64,000 nucleotides of DNA from Ferrovibrio sp046294345 (GTDB taxonomy: Bacteria > Pseudomonadota > Alphaproteobacteria > Ferrovibrionales > Ferrovibrionaceae): the NCBI GenBank assembly GCA_046294345.1, contig JBKBJT010000016.1, forward strand, positions 1 through 64,000, written 5' to 3'. Positions 24,293 through 33,320 of the stretch are shown in pieces; the first letter of the stretch is position 1; every line of letters begins with the position of its first letter. Both the position numbers and the translations under genes were made by a program. A model generated the notes under the pieces. That model saw only the letters and a program-made list of their open reading frames with translations. It had not been told where the DNA came from and made no database searches.

Positions 24293-25051
24293 ATGGAAGT
24301 GATCCGCGTGAATGGTACGGCCATCGACGAGGCCGCCGTTCTGGCCGAGATGCAGTATCACCCCGCCGCCACGGCCGAAGAGGCCGGACGTCGCGCCGCC
24401 GAGGCGCTGGCGGTGCGCGAGTTGCTGCTGCAACGCGCCGAAGCTTTGGGTTTCGGCCGCGAAAGCGAGGATGCCATCGACCGTCTGATCGCGGCGGAAG
24501 TCTCGCTGCCGGCGCCGGATGAGGAAAGCTGCCGGCGCTATTTCGATGCCAACCCCGGCCAGTTCCGCAGCCCGTCGCTTTACGAGGCCCGCCATATCCT
24601 GCTGGCGGCCATGCCGGACGACGAGGAAGAACGCGAAGCCGCGCGGGTGCAGGCCGAGAAACTGGTCGCGGCGCTGCAGGGCGACCCGGAGCTGTTTGGC
24701 CAGCTGGCGCAGCAATATTCCGCCTGTCCATCGAAAGACTCCGGCGGCCATCTGGGCCAGTTCGCCAGCGGCAGCACGATCCCGGAATTCGAGACCTTCC
24801 TCGACAGCCTGGAGATCGGCCAGCTTTCGCCAGTGCCGGTGCCCAGCCGCTATGGCTTCCATGTGCTGCAGCTCTTGCAGCGCGAGGCCGGCCGCGAGAT
24901 GGCATACGAGCAGGTACGCGAGCGCGTCGCGGATTACCTGGCCGAGTCGGTCTTCCGTACCGCCATTCGCCAGTACATATCGGTGCTGGCGGCCGAAGCC
25001 GATATCACCGGCGTGGCGCTGGCTGGTGCCGATTCTCCGTTGTTGCAGTGA
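24293..25051 (+). CDS. Parvulin-type peptidyl-prolyl isomerase (nar-associated)
   Basis: This is a 252-residue protein with a NifM/SurA-like helical N-terminal half and a PpiC rotamase domain at about residues 95-200. Typical stretches are YEARHILLAA, SACPSKDSGGHLGQF and VPSRYGFHVLQLL. No signal peptide or transmembrane helix is visible, so it should be cytoplasmic, like NifM and unlike SurA. Its place 24 bases after narI suggests it helps fold or mature the nitrate reductase. Similar genes are found beside narI in other bacteria, but its client is not established here. Confidence 0.88.
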   Translation: MEVIRVNGTAIDEAAVLAEMQYHPAATAEEAGRRAAEALAVRELLLQRAEALGFGRESEDAIDRLIAAEVSLPAPDEESCRRYFDANPGQFRSPSLYEARHILLAAMPDDEEEREAARVQAEKLVAALQGDPELFGQLAQQYSACPSKDSGGHLGQFASGSTIPEFETFLDSLEIGQLSPVPVPSRYGFHVLQLLQREAGREMAYEQVRERVADYLAESVFRTAIRQYISVLAAEADITGVALAGADSPLLQ

Positions 25052-25060
25052 GATGCCATC

Positions 25061-25789
25061 ATGCCGGATCGCGAACAAAGTTCCGGCACGCTGGCCCTGC
25101 GCCGTCTGCTGCGCGGGTTCGAGCATTTCCATGACAGCTTCTTCGAAGGCGACGACCGGCCTTATGAAAAGCTGGTCAGCGAGGGGCAGTCGCCGCGCGT
25201 CCTGGTAATCGCCTGTTCGGATTCGCGCTCCGATCCAGCCCTTCTGACCGAAGCGCAACCGGGCGACCTGTTCGTGATCCGCAACGTGGCCGCCCTGGTG
25301 CCGGCCTATGAAAAACCGCGTGGCGTGCCCAAGGGCACCAGCGCGGCTGTGGAATTCGGCGTGCGGGCGCTGGAGGTCGACCACATCATCGTGCTGGGCC
25401 ACTCGCATTGCGGCGGGATTAGGTTTCTGGCCGAACGCCGCGGCGGCAGCGCGGATTTCGAATTCCTGCCCGACTGGGTCGCCATGGCCGGCGAGATGGT
25501 GACGGAAATGGAGAACCTCGCCAGCGAGGCCGGCGAGGCCGAACGCCTGCGCTGGCTGGAAAAAGCCGCCGTCGGTCTGTCGCTGCGCAACCTGCAGAGC
25601 TTTCCTTGGATCGCCGAACGCGTGCAGGCGGGCAAACTGGCTCTGCATGGCTGGCATTTCGATCTGCAGCATGGCCAGATCCAGGCCCTGGATGGCGCCA
25701 GCGGACGCTTCCGCGCCGTGGCGGCGGGTGAGCTGCCGGCCCCGGCCTGCGGTTGCTGCGAAGGCCTGATGGAACTGGTCGGGCGATGA
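25061..25789 (+). CDS. Beta-class carbonic anhydrase
   Basis: This is a 242-residue enzyme for reversible CO2 hydration. Zinc ligands are Cys52, His114 and Cys117 (ACSDSRSDP and LGHSHCGG), with the Asp54-Arg56 dyad. The GTSAAVEFGVRALEVDHIIVLGH core is complete. The C-terminus ends with an extra CGCC cluster (PACGCCEGLMEL). The gene lies in the nar run, 9 bases after the parvulin gene, and its stop overlaps the nnrS start (ATGA). A role in pH or bicarbonate balance during nitrate respiration is inference. Confidence 0.9.
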   Translation: MPDREQSSGTLALRRLLRGFEHFHDSFFEGDDRPYEKLVSEGQSPRVLVIACSDSRSDPALLTEAQPGDLFVIRNVAALVPAYEKPRGVPKGTSAAVEFGVRALEVDHIIVLGHSHCGGIRFLAERRGGSADFEFLPDWVAMAGEMVTEMENLASEAGEAERLRWLEKAAVGLSLRNLQSFPWIAERVQAGKLALHGWHFDLQHGQIQALDGASGRFRAVAAGELPAPACGCCEGLMELVGR

Positions 25790-26994
25790 CGCGATCCGCC
25801 GCATCCGAGGCGCGCGCCAGAGCTGCGGCGCGCTGGCCGGCCATCCTGCAAAGCGGATTCCGCCCGTTCTTCCTGCTCTGCGGCCTGCAGGCCAGCCTGT
25901 TCATCCTGTTGTGGACTACCGGCTGGGCCATCGGCTGGGATCTGCCGCTGGGCGACAATCCGGTGCTGTGGCACGGCCATGCCATGCTGTTCGGCTTCGC
26001 CGCCGCTGCGCTGGCCGGGTTTCTTCTCACCGCCGTGCCGAACTGGACCGAGGCCGGGCCGGTGCGGGGTTTCCGGCTGCTGCTGCTGGTCAGCTTCTGG
26101 CTGACGGCGCAGATCCTGTCGCTGTCGTCGCGGCCCGTACTTTTCGCAGCGGCCGATATCGGTTTCTGGCTGCTGCTGATCGCCTTCATCGCGCCGGGCA
26201 TCCTGAAACGCAACGCCAGACGCAACGGCGTGTTTGTCGTGATCCTGTCGGCGCTCACCGGGCTGAACCTGCTCTGGCATCTTTCCCTGCGTTATGACTG
26301 GCAGGACACGGCCATGCTCAGTCTGCAGGGCGCGCTGGGGCTTTTCCTGCTGGCCATCGGCATCATCGGCGGGCGTATCATCCCCGCCTTCACCATCGGC
26401 GGCCTGCTGCAGGCCGGCCATGCCGTCTCCATCGTGCCGGCGCCGAAGCTGGGGTTGGCGGCCAATATTGCCCTGGTTCTGGCGCTGGTCTCCAAGCTGG
26501 CGGCGCTGCCCGTCCCTGTTCAGGTCAGTGCCTATCTGCTGGCAGCGCTGCTGCATGGCTTACGCCTGCTGCACTGGTGGCGGCGCGAAGTCCTGCGGCT
26601 GCCGATCATCTGGTCGCTGCATCTGGGCTACGCGTTCCTGCCACTGGGCTTCACGCTGGAGGCCGCCGGTGCCGCCGGCCTGGTGCCCGGCCCGACCGGG
26701 ATACACGCCCTGGGCAGCGGCGCGGTCGGCCTGATGATCTTGGCGGTGATGACCCGCGCCTCGCTGGGCCATACCGGCCGGCGGCTGGCCTCGCCGCCGG
26801 CGGCCACGGCCGCCTATCTGCTGGTCGCAAGCGGCGCCCTGCTGCGCGTGGTTGCGGCGGCGAGGCCGGACATGGGCTTCAGCCACGAACTGCTGGTAGC
26901 CAGCGGCCTGCTCTGGTCTGCCGGCTTCGCGGCCTTCGTGGCTGGCTATGCCCGCATGCTGACAACGCCCCGCACCGATGGCCGCCCGGGTTGA
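25786..26994 (+). CDS. nnrS: NnrS family membrane protein
   Basis: This is a 402-residue protein with about twelve hydrophobic helices. NPVLWHGHAMLFGFAAAAL and GFLLTAVPNWTEAG are the NnrS hallmark, with the histidine pair thought to bind haem. NnrS proteins are linked to nitric oxide metabolism and protection of iron pools from nitrosative stress. The ATG at 25786 overlaps the carbonic anhydrase stop; a longer start at 25753 lies inside that gene. Location in the nar run fits defence against NO made as a by-product of nitrite. Confidence 0.92.
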   Translation: MTRSAASEARARAAARWPAILQSGFRPFFLLCGLQASLFILLWTTGWAIGWDLPLGDNPVLWHGHAMLFGFAAAALAGFLLTAVPNWTEAGPVRGFRLLLLVSFWLTAQILSLSSRPVLFAAADIGFWLLLIAFIAPGILKRNARRNGVFVVILSALTGLNLLWHLSLRYDWQDTAMLSLQGALGLFLLAIGIIGGRIIPAFTIGGLLQAGHAVSIVPAPKLGLAANIALVLALVSKLAALPVPVQVSAYLLAALLHGLRLLHWWRREVLRLPIIWSLHLGYAFLPLGFTLEAAGAAGLVPGPTGIHALGSGAVGLMILAVMTRASLGHTGRRLASPPAATAAYLLVASGALLRVVAAARPDMGFSHELLVASGLLWSAGFAAFVAGYARMLTTPRTDGRPG

Positions 26995-27034
26995 GATATG
27001 GGCTGACATACAGGCTGAACAGAGGAACATCGCC

Positions 27035-27391
27035 ATGGCAAAACGCTCCACCATTCCTGCCGGCCTTCCGCCGGCTGCGCGTACCTTCGCCACGCGTCAC
27101 AAGGCGGTCTGGCAGGCTTATGAAGCGCTCGGCGCTGCCGCCGCGGAATCCGGCCCGCTCGATGCCCGCATGCGGCGACTGGTGAAGCTGGCGCTGGCGG
27201 TCGGAGCCCAGGCCCAGGGCGCAGCCAAATCCCACGCCCGCCGCGCCAAAGCCGATGGCGTGAGCCAGGCCGACATGCACCATCTGGCGGCGCTGGCCGT
27301 CACCACGCTTGGACTGCCCGCTGCCGTGCGCGCCATGGCGTGGATGGATGAGGCATCGTCTGGTGCGGCCAAGACGGCAAAGCGCAAGTAG
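27035..27391 (+). CDS. Small carboxymuconolactone decarboxylase-like (AhpD-fold) protein
   Basis: This is a 118-residue, all-helical protein with the CMD/AhpD core (MRRLVKLALAVGAQAQGAAKSHARRAKADGV followed by LAALAVTTLGLPAAVRAMAW). It lacks the CxxC pair of peroxidase-active AhpD, so a disulfide redox role is unlikely. Histidine in the KSHARR position is kept. The ATG at 27035 with AGAGGAA upstream is preferred to an earlier start at 26978. It lies between nnrS and ytfE and is probably part of the nitrosative stress end of the nar run. Function is unknown. Confidence 0.75.
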   Translation: MAKRSTIPAGLPPAARTFATRHKAVWQAYEALGAAAAESGPLDARMRRLVKLALAVGAQAQGAAKSHARRAKADGVSQADMHHLAALAVTTLGLPAAVRAMAWMDEASSGAAKTAKRK

Positions 27392-27410
27392 AGGAAGGAC
27401 GCGTCGTATC

Positions 27411-28082
27411 ATGCAGTCATCAGCCTATAGTGAGCGCACCCTGGCCGACATCGCCGCCCACCTGCCGGGTGCCACCGGAATCTTTCGTGCCCATAAGCTC
27501 GATTTCTGTTGCGGTGGCGGGGTCAGTCTGAAGGAGGCCGCTGCCAAGCGCGGTCTGGCGGTAGAGGACCTGGAAGGTGAATTGCAGTCGCTGGATATGG
27601 TTTCGGGGGCTTCGGCGCCAGCCAACACCGCTGACCTGATCGACCATATCCTCACTCGCTACCATGCCGTGCATCGCGCGGAACTGCCCGAACTGATCCG
27701 TCTGGCGCGGCGGGTGGAATCCGTGCATCGCGATCATCCGGATGCGCCGGTCGGCCTGGCCGACCTGCTGGCCGAAACGCTGCAGGAACTGGACACCCAT
27801 ATGCAGAAGGAAGAGATGATGCTCTTCCCGATGATGAAGCAGGGCGGGCATCCCATGATCCTGCATCCCATCGCGGTGATGCAGGGCGAGCATGAGGAGC
27901 ATGGCGACCGGCTGCGGCTGATCGAGGCGCTGACCGATGGCGGGACGGTGCCGGAGGGTGCCTGCCCGACCTGGCGGGCGCTTTATGCCGGCACGCGCAA
28001 GCTGGTGGATGATGTGATGGAGCATATCCACCTGGAAAACAATCTGCTGTTTCCGCGTTTTTTCGAGACGGCGGAGCGGTAA
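27411..28082 (+). CDS. ytfE: Iron-sulfur cluster repair di-iron protein (RIC/YtfE/DnrN)
   Basis: This is a 223-residue protein with the two RIC parts. The N-terminal ScdA/DUF542 region holds Cys33-Cys34 (HKLDFCCGGGVSL). The hemerythrin-like helical bundle holds the di-iron ligands (RYHAVHRAEL, VHRDH, THMQKEEMMLFPM, QGEHEEHGD, MEHIHLENNLLFPRF). It repairs Fe-S clusters damaged by nitric oxide or oxidants. It is last in the nar run, 19 bases after the CMD-like gene, consistent with control by an NO- or oxygen-responsive regulator. Confidence 0.94.
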   Translation: MQSSAYSERTLADIAAHLPGATGIFRAHKLDFCCGGGVSLKEAAAKRGLAVEDLEGELQSLDMVSGASAPANTADLIDHILTRYHAVHRAELPELIRLARRVESVHRDHPDAPVGLADLLAETLQELDTHMQKEEMMLFPMMKQGGHPMILHPIAVMQGEHEEHGDRLRLIEALTDGGTVPEGACPTWRALYAGTRKLVDDVMEHIHLENNLLFPRFFETAER

Positions 28083-28142
28083 GAATCCGGTCGGACCGCT
28101 GCGGTTTGCGCTGTAGACTGGCAGGGCAAACCGGGCCGGGCC

Positions 28143-29867
28143 ATGACCGTTCACAATAGCGATATTGCCGCGATCTTCCGCGAAATCGCCGATCTTCTGG
28201 AAATCGAGGCGGCAAATCCTTTCCGTGTTCGCGCCTACCGCAACGCCGCCCGCATGCTGGATGGCAGCAGCCTCGATATCGCCGGTCTGATCCAGCAGGG
28301 CCGCGATTTGCCGCATATCCCCGGCATCGGCGCCGACCTGGAAGGCAAGATGCGCGAGATCGTCGCCACTGGCCGCTGCCAGACTTTGCAAAAGCTGCGC
28401 CGGGACGTGCCGGCCGGCCTTGCCGATCTGTTAGTGCTGCCTGGACTTGGTCCCAAGCGGGTCAAGGCGCTGTATGACGAACTCGATATTCATACGCCGG
28501 CCCAGCTTACGCGGGCCGCCCGCGATGGACGTATCCGCAGCTTGCCGGGTTTCGGCGCCAAGACCGAACAGCGGTTGCTGCAGGCGCTGGTGAAACACAG
28601 CGAAACGGGCAAGCGCTTTAAGCTGGCCACTGCTGGCGAATATGCGGAGTCGCTTGCTGGATATCTGCGGGCAATACCTGGCGTGATACGGGTCGAGATC
28701 GCCGGCAGCTACCGCCGCGCGCGCGAAACCGTGGGGGATATCGATATCCTTGTCACCGCGAAGGCCAGCGCAAAGGTGATCGAGAAATTCACAACCTATG
28801 ACGAAGTGGCGCAGATTGTCGCCAGCGGCACCACACGGGCAACGGTGATTCTGCGCAGCGGATTGCAGGTGGATCTGCGCGTGGTGCCGCCGGCCAGCTA
28901 CGGCGCGGCGCTGGTCTATTTCACCGGCAGCAAGGCCCACAATATCGTCATTCGTCGCCTGGCGCAGGAACGTGGCCTGAAGATCAGCGAATATGGCGTC
29001 TTCCGCGGCAAAAAGATGATGGCCGGCGAAACGGAGGAATCGGTATACAAGGCTGTCGGGTTGCCGTGGATTCCGCCGGAGCTGCGCGAGGATCGTGGCG
29101 AGATCGACGCGGCTCGGGCCGGCAAGCTGCCCCGGCTGGTCGAGCTTCGTGATTTACGCGGCGATTTGCATTGCCACACCAAAGCGAGCGACGGGCAGGA
29201 AGCCATCGCGGGCATGGCAGAGGCGGCGCGGGCATTCGGGCTCGACTACATTGCCATCACCGAACATTCCCGCAAGGTGAGGATCGCCCACGGGCTGGAT
29301 GCACGCCGTCTGCTGAAGCAGATAGAAGAGATCGACCGGTTCAACGAAACAGCGTCGGGCATCACTGTCCTCAAGGGTATCGAGGTCGATATCCTCGACG
29401 ACGGCCGGCTGGATCTACCCGATGATGTTCTGGGTCGGCTCGATCTGGTGATCGGCGCCGTGCACAGCGGCTTCGGTTTGAGCCGCGACAGGCAGACGGC
29501 GCGGATCATGACGGCGATGGATCATCCGCATTTCACCATCCTGGCCCATCCCACCGGCCGCCTGATTCCAGATCGTGAGCCTTACGATGTCGATATGGCG
29601 CGGCTGATCCGGCACGCGAAGGCGCGTGGCTGCCATCTGGAACTGAACGCCCATCCCGAGCGGCTCGACCTGCTCGATATCTATTGCCGACAGGCGAAGG
29701 ATGAAGGTGTGTTGGTTGCGGTCAGCTCCGATGCCCATCGTGCGGCGGATTTCGCCAACCTGCGTCATGGCATCGGTCAGGCCCGTCGCGGCTGGCTGGA
29801 AAAGGACGACATCCTGAATACGCGTCCGTTGAAAGCCCTGCGCCCCCTGCTGCGACAGACCATGTAG
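28143..29867 (+). CDS. polX: Family X DNA polymerase / 3'-5' exonuclease PolX
   Basis: This is a 574-residue bacterial PolX, a repair polymerase with an attached PHP exonuclease. Residues 1-150 contain the helix-hairpin-helix DNA-binding modules. The nucleotidyltransferase motif VEIAGSYRRARETVGDIDIL, with its metal aspartates, lies near 190. The PHP domain starts near residue 340 with DLHCHTKASDG and continues with ITEHSRKVRIAHG and VSSDAHR. Length is standard. It starts 60 bases after ytfE and could be a separate transcription unit. A role in base excision repair is known for the family. Confidence 0.94.
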   Translation: MTVHNSDIAAIFREIADLLEIEAANPFRVRAYRNAARMLDGSSLDIAGLIQQGRDLPHIPGIGADLEGKMREIVATGRCQTLQKLRRDVPAGLADLLVLPGLGPKRVKALYDELDIHTPAQLTRAARDGRIRSLPGFGAKTEQRLLQALVKHSETGKRFKLATAGEYAESLAGYLRAIPGVIRVEIAGSYRRARETVGDIDILVTAKASAKVIEKFTTYDEVAQIVASGTTRATVILRSGLQVDLRVVPPASYGAALVYFTGSKAHNIVIRRLAQERGLKISEYGVFRGKKMMAGETEESVYKAVGLPWIPPELREDRGEIDAARAGKLPRLVELRDLRGDLHCHTKASDGQEAIAGMAEAARAFGLDYIAITEHSRKVRIAHGLDARRLLKQIEEIDRFNETASGITVLKGIEVDILDDGRLDLPDDVLGRLDLVIGAVHSGFGLSRDRQTARIMTAMDHPHFTILAHPTGRLIPDREPYDVDMARLIRHAKARGCHLELNAHPERLDLLDIYCRQAKDEGVLVAVSSDAHRAADFANLRHGIGQARRGWLEKDDILNTRPLKALRPLLRQTM

Positions 29868-30019
29868 GACGGAAAACCGCGCATATGTGAAGTGCAGATG
29901 AGACTGAGAGAGGCGCGCAGCGTCGGCCGCGAGAAAAGGCGATATCCGTGTGCGACGTTCAGCTGTCACTGAAGGCGGTTCGGTGAAATCCCGTAGCGTT
30001 TTGGAATAATCGGCCGGGA

Positions 30020-30970
30020 TTAGGCTTTGCCACGGATCAAATCTGACGGCCTTATGCCGAAGCGGCGACGGAACATCGTACTGAAATGAGATGAGCTGCT
30101 GAAGCCGACACGATAGGCAACCTCAGTCAAAGAGCGGGCATTGTGGTCGGAGCGCAGCAGCATGTCGTGACCAAGTTCGATCCGTCGGTTCCATACCCAG
30201 TTCGATACCGACTGGCCTTCGAGCTGGAACAATGCATGCAGATAGCGCAGCGATATGCCGTTGCTCTTGGCAATAATCTCCGGACTGAGGGCGGGATCAC
30301 ACAGGTGATCCTCGATCCATGCCTTGACGGATCGCAGGCGTGCTTTCCGCACGACCTGCTCGCTCATCGGCTCATCCCGATGGGCGGAATCGAAAGCCAG
30401 GGCGAGGATGTCCATCAGTTCCTCGCCAAGCTTGGCCCGTGTGCCGGCTTCCAGAGCAACGCCCTGGCCGGCCAGGGTTGAGCAGAATTCCACGGCGATG
30501 CGCCCCAGGCCGCGGCCGGTGCTCATGGTGGCAGCCAGCGGTGCCTGGCCGTCGGGGAAGCGGCTGCCGAAAGCCTGGCGCGGAATCTCGAGGTAGTAGG
30601 ACTTCACCTTGCCCATGCATTCCAGGTCATAGGGTTCGGAGGCGCAGAAGAGGGCGCCGAGCCCCGCCGTGGTCAGGAACGAGTCGCCGGACTGCAGGAC
30701 ATTGATGCTCCCGGTCTGGATGAATTGGACGTAGTAGCAGTCCTTGTCCAGCTTCGACAGATGGGTTTTCCGCCGCGAGATAAGCTGCTGCGACAGCAGA
30801 CATTCCGTCATGGCCACGCTGCCGAACTGGGTTTCGCGTATGAACCCGTCGTAGTTGTCCGGATCATCGGCCTTTACGTTTACGTGAACGTAAACGTCAC
30901 AGATGGCGTCGCGCCAGGCGGCATAGCGTTGGGCTCGATCCAGTGTATCGGTTGAGAATACCAGATCCAT
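30020..30970 (-). CDS. AraC family transcriptional regulator
   Basis: This is a 316-residue regulator with an AraC-binding-like N-terminal domain (about 15-190) and a C-terminal double helix-turn-helix (LSPEIIAKSNGISLRYLHALFQ; ARSLTEVAYRVGFSSSSHFSTMFRRRFG). The ATG at 30970 is preceded by GGGAGGAAA, so a longer in-frame start at 31126 is rejected. It is divergent from the ABC-transporter/ligase unit and is its most likely activator. A pair of direct repeats in the 267-base intergenic region may be its binding site. The inducer is unknown, probably the transported compound or its CoA derivative. Confidence 0.88.
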   Translation of the reverse strand: MDLVFSTDTLDRAQRYAAWRDAICDVYVHVNVKADDPDNYDGFIRETQFGSVAMTECLLSQQLISRRKTHLSKLDKDCYYVQFIQTGSINVLQSGDSFLTTAGLGALFCASEPYDLECMGKVKSYYLEIPRQAFGSRFPDGQAPLAATMSTGRGLGRIAVEFCSTLAGQGVALEAGTRAKLGEELMDILALAFDSAHRDEPMSEQVVRKARLRSVKAWIEDHLCDPALSPEIIAKSNGISLRYLHALFQLEGQSVSNWVWNRRIELGHDMLLRSDHNARSLTEVAYRVGFSSSSHFSTMFRRRFGIRPSDLIRGKA

Positions 30971-31158
30971 GATTTCCTCCCGCGCCATCCAATGGACAGC
31001 GGCCTGCCGTACGAAGCCGGCGACCGCTTTTATTCTCGTTCGGACTTGAACGGCGGACGATCGACATTCTTTGCCATTCCCAGGTGTCGGGCAACAGGAA
31101 AACGCCGCCGTACATCGCCAGTGCACGGACAGGCAAGATTCTTGCGCGTATGGAAAAG

Positions 31159-31194
31159 AAGGCGGCGGCCGACAGTGATAGGAAGGCGGCGGCC
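31159..31194. promoter_or_regulatory. Direct repeats, candidate AraC-type operator
   Basis: AAGGCGGCGGCC occurs twice (31159-31170 and 31183-31194), 24 bases apart start to start. Both copies are followed by N-AC. They lie 44-79 bases upstream of the first permease ATG, where an AraC-family activator would bind. Confidence 0.45.
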
Positions 31195-31237
31195 CACTTT
31201 ATGCGCCGCTCAAAACCGGTTGGGAGGAAAACAACGC

Positions 31238-32212
31238 ATGCTCCGCGCGGCGAATCTGACCCAGGAGCGCATCGTGCTGGTGCTGGCGCTTATCCTAACG
31301 GCAGCCTTCGCCATTTCCCTCCCGGGATTCCTGACTGCGGAAAATCTGCTCGCGCTGGTGCGCAGCGTCTCGGTCCTGGGGATCCTCGGCATCGCGATGG
31401 CGCTTGTGGTGATCGGGCGTGGCATCGACCTGTCGCTGGTTGCCGTGATGGCCGTGTCGCTTGCATGGACGCTCCACCTCGTTACCACCGGCACGCCACT
31501 GGGCGTCGCGCTCATGCTGGGCCTGGGCTTCTGCCTGCTCTCCGGGGTCATCACAGGCTTCCTGATCGCCTATGTCGAAATCCCGGCGATCTTTGCGACC
31601 CTGGCCATGGGCACGTTCATCTACGGCTTCGGCCGCTATTTCCTGATCACGCTCGATGTCGTCTACCTGCCGGATGCCGCGCGCTCGATCATGTGGATCG
31701 GCAGCGGCTCCTTCATGGGGATTCCGGTGCCGGTTCTGGTGTTCGGCGGCATCTGCCTGCTCGGCGCGCTGTTCCTGCGCTACGTCAAGACCGGCCGCTA
31801 TATCCGCGCCATCGGCGACAATCCGCTGGCCGCCAGGATCACCGGCATCCCGGTGCGCCCCGTCATCGTCATGCAGTATGCGCTGTCCGGCCTGATCGGT
31901 TTCGTGGCTGGGCTCGTCACCGCGACATCGGTGGCCAGCATGAACATCCGCGTGGCCAACTCCACCTTTGTCTACGACGTCATTCTCGTCGTCGTCCTGG
32001 GCGGCATCGGCCTGTCCGGCGGCAAGGGCGGAGTCCGCAATGTCATCGTCGGCACACTCCTGATCGGCGTCCTGATCAACGGCATGACGATCATGGATGT
32101 CCAGTACACGATCCAGAACGTCATCAAAAGCCTGATCCTGCTGGCAGCCATCGTTGCCGACACGATCATCAATCCCAGAGACGAGCAGACCGCGCAACAG
32201 GGCGACATCTAG
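31238..32212 (+). CDS. ABC transporter permease, ribose (RbsC) type
   Basis: This is a 324-residue inner-membrane permease of the RbsC/branched-chain type with eight to ten hydrophobic segments. Family marks are MALVVIGRGIDLSLVAVMAVS, RYIRAIGDNPLAARITGIPV (coupling loop for the ATPase) and VVLGGIGLSGGKGGVRN near the end. A GGGAGGAAA ribosome site precedes the ATG at 31238. It is the first gene of the unit, followed 33 bases later by the binding protein. A second permease, fused to a propeller, lies downstream, so the channel is probably a heterodimer. The substrate cannot be read from the sequence. Confidence 0.92.
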   Translation: MLRAANLTQERIVLVLALILTAAFAISLPGFLTAENLLALVRSVSVLGILGIAMALVVIGRGIDLSLVAVMAVSLAWTLHLVTTGTPLGVALMLGLGFCLLSGVITGFLIAYVEIPAIFATLAMGTFIYGFGRYFLITLDVVYLPDAARSIMWIGSGSFMGIPVPVLVFGGICLLGALFLRYVKTGRYIRAIGDNPLAARITGIPVRPVIVMQYALSGLIGFVAGLVTATSVASMNIRVANSTFVYDVILVVVLGGIGLSGGKGGVRNVIVGTLLIGVLINGMTIMDVQYTIQNVIKSLILLAAIVADTIINPRDEQTAQQGDI

Positions 32213-32245
32213 TTTTAATAAAAGCAAACCCAACGGGAGGACACC

Positions 32246-33241
32246 ATGAAGGGTATTACAGCGCTGCTTGCGGCAGCCGTCATCATGTCGGCCGGCACCA
32301 TGGCCAATGCTGCGGGGATCGACGATCCCGCGCGGGCATCACATTACGAGGTCTTCAAGGGCAAGCGGGTCGTTTTCGTTCCGATCGCCATGGGCTTCGA
32401 TCTCACCGAAGGCTGGGCGGCGGGTATCCGCAGTGCGCTTGAGCCGCTCGGAGTGAAGTTCGACATCCGCGACCCGAACTGGAACACCGATGCCGGCGCC
32501 CAGGCGATCACCTCGCTGATCGCAGAAAAGCCCGATGCCATCGTGGTGCACAATCCGGATGTGCAGTCCTATGCCCGGCTGCTCAAGCGCGCGGAAGAAG
32601 CCGGCATCTACGTCATCCAGGTCAACATGCGTTCCAGCTATTCGACCGACGGCTTCGCCGGCGCCGATTATGTCGGCATGGGCGAGCGGATCGCCAACCG
32701 CCTGATCGAGAAATGCAGTCCGGCGAATGGCGGCAATGGCAAGATCGCCATCATGCAGGGCGTGCTGACCGCCGCAGCCAGCGCCTACCAGATGAAGGGC
32801 CTGGACAACGTCCTGTCCAAGAATCCGCAGATGAAGGTGGTTTCCAACCAGGCCGCCGACTGGGATGCCACCAAGGCCAGGAGCATCATGGCAACCGTGC
32901 TGCAGCAGCATCCCGATCTGTGCGGCGGCGTCGGTTTCTGGGACGTGATGGATGTCGGCACCGGCGCGGCGATCCGTGAGGCCAACAAGAAGGTGTACTG
33001 GATCACCCAGGGCGGCGGCAACCAGGCTGCCTGCGACAACCTGAACAAGGATCTCTACAGCGAGGTGGTCAGCTACGACGTGCCCGCCCAAGCGCGCGAC
33101 ATCGCCAACATCATCCAGACGCTGTTCCAGAACAAGCCAAAGCCGGGTGCCACGAAAACGACCCTGTTCTCGCCGCTCACCTTCATCAACAAGGAAAACA
33201 TGAAGCCCGGTGCCTGCTGGACGCTTGAGACCAAGAAGTAG
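32246..33241 (+). CDS. ABC transporter substrate-binding protein, sugar (periplasmic-binding type 4) family
   Basis: This is a 331-residue periplasmic receptor with a standard signal peptide (MKGITALLAAAVIMSAGTMANA). The mature part has the two-lobed ribose-binding-protein fold: VVFVPIAMGFDLTEGWAAGIRSALE, then LIAEKPDAIVVHNPDVQSY and GKIAIMQGVLTAAASAYQMKG. Family members bind sugars, inositols, autoinducers and several non-sugar ligands. The neighbouring ligase and propellers argue against simple sugar uptake here. A GGGAGGA ribosome site precedes the start. Confidence 0.92.
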   Translation: MKGITALLAAAVIMSAGTMANAAGIDDPARASHYEVFKGKRVVFVPIAMGFDLTEGWAAGIRSALEPLGVKFDIRDPNWNTDAGAQAITSLIAEKPDAIVVHNPDVQSYARLLKRAEEAGIYVIQVNMRSSYSTDGFAGADYVGMGERIANRLIEKCSPANGGNGKIAIMQGVLTAAASAYQMKGLDNVLSKNPQMKVVSNQAADWDATKARSIMATVLQQHPDLCGGVGFWDVMDVGTGAAIREANKKVYWITQGGGNQAACDNLNKDLYSEVVSYDVPAQARDIANIIQTLFQNKPKPGATKTTLFSPLTFINKENMKPGACWTLETKK

Positions 33242-33320
33242 CGCGCGTCACTCTCCGGGACCGGGAATGCCCATAGGCAGGCGCCCGGTTCCGGACCTGA
33301 TTTCCAGATCCGGGTCGCAG

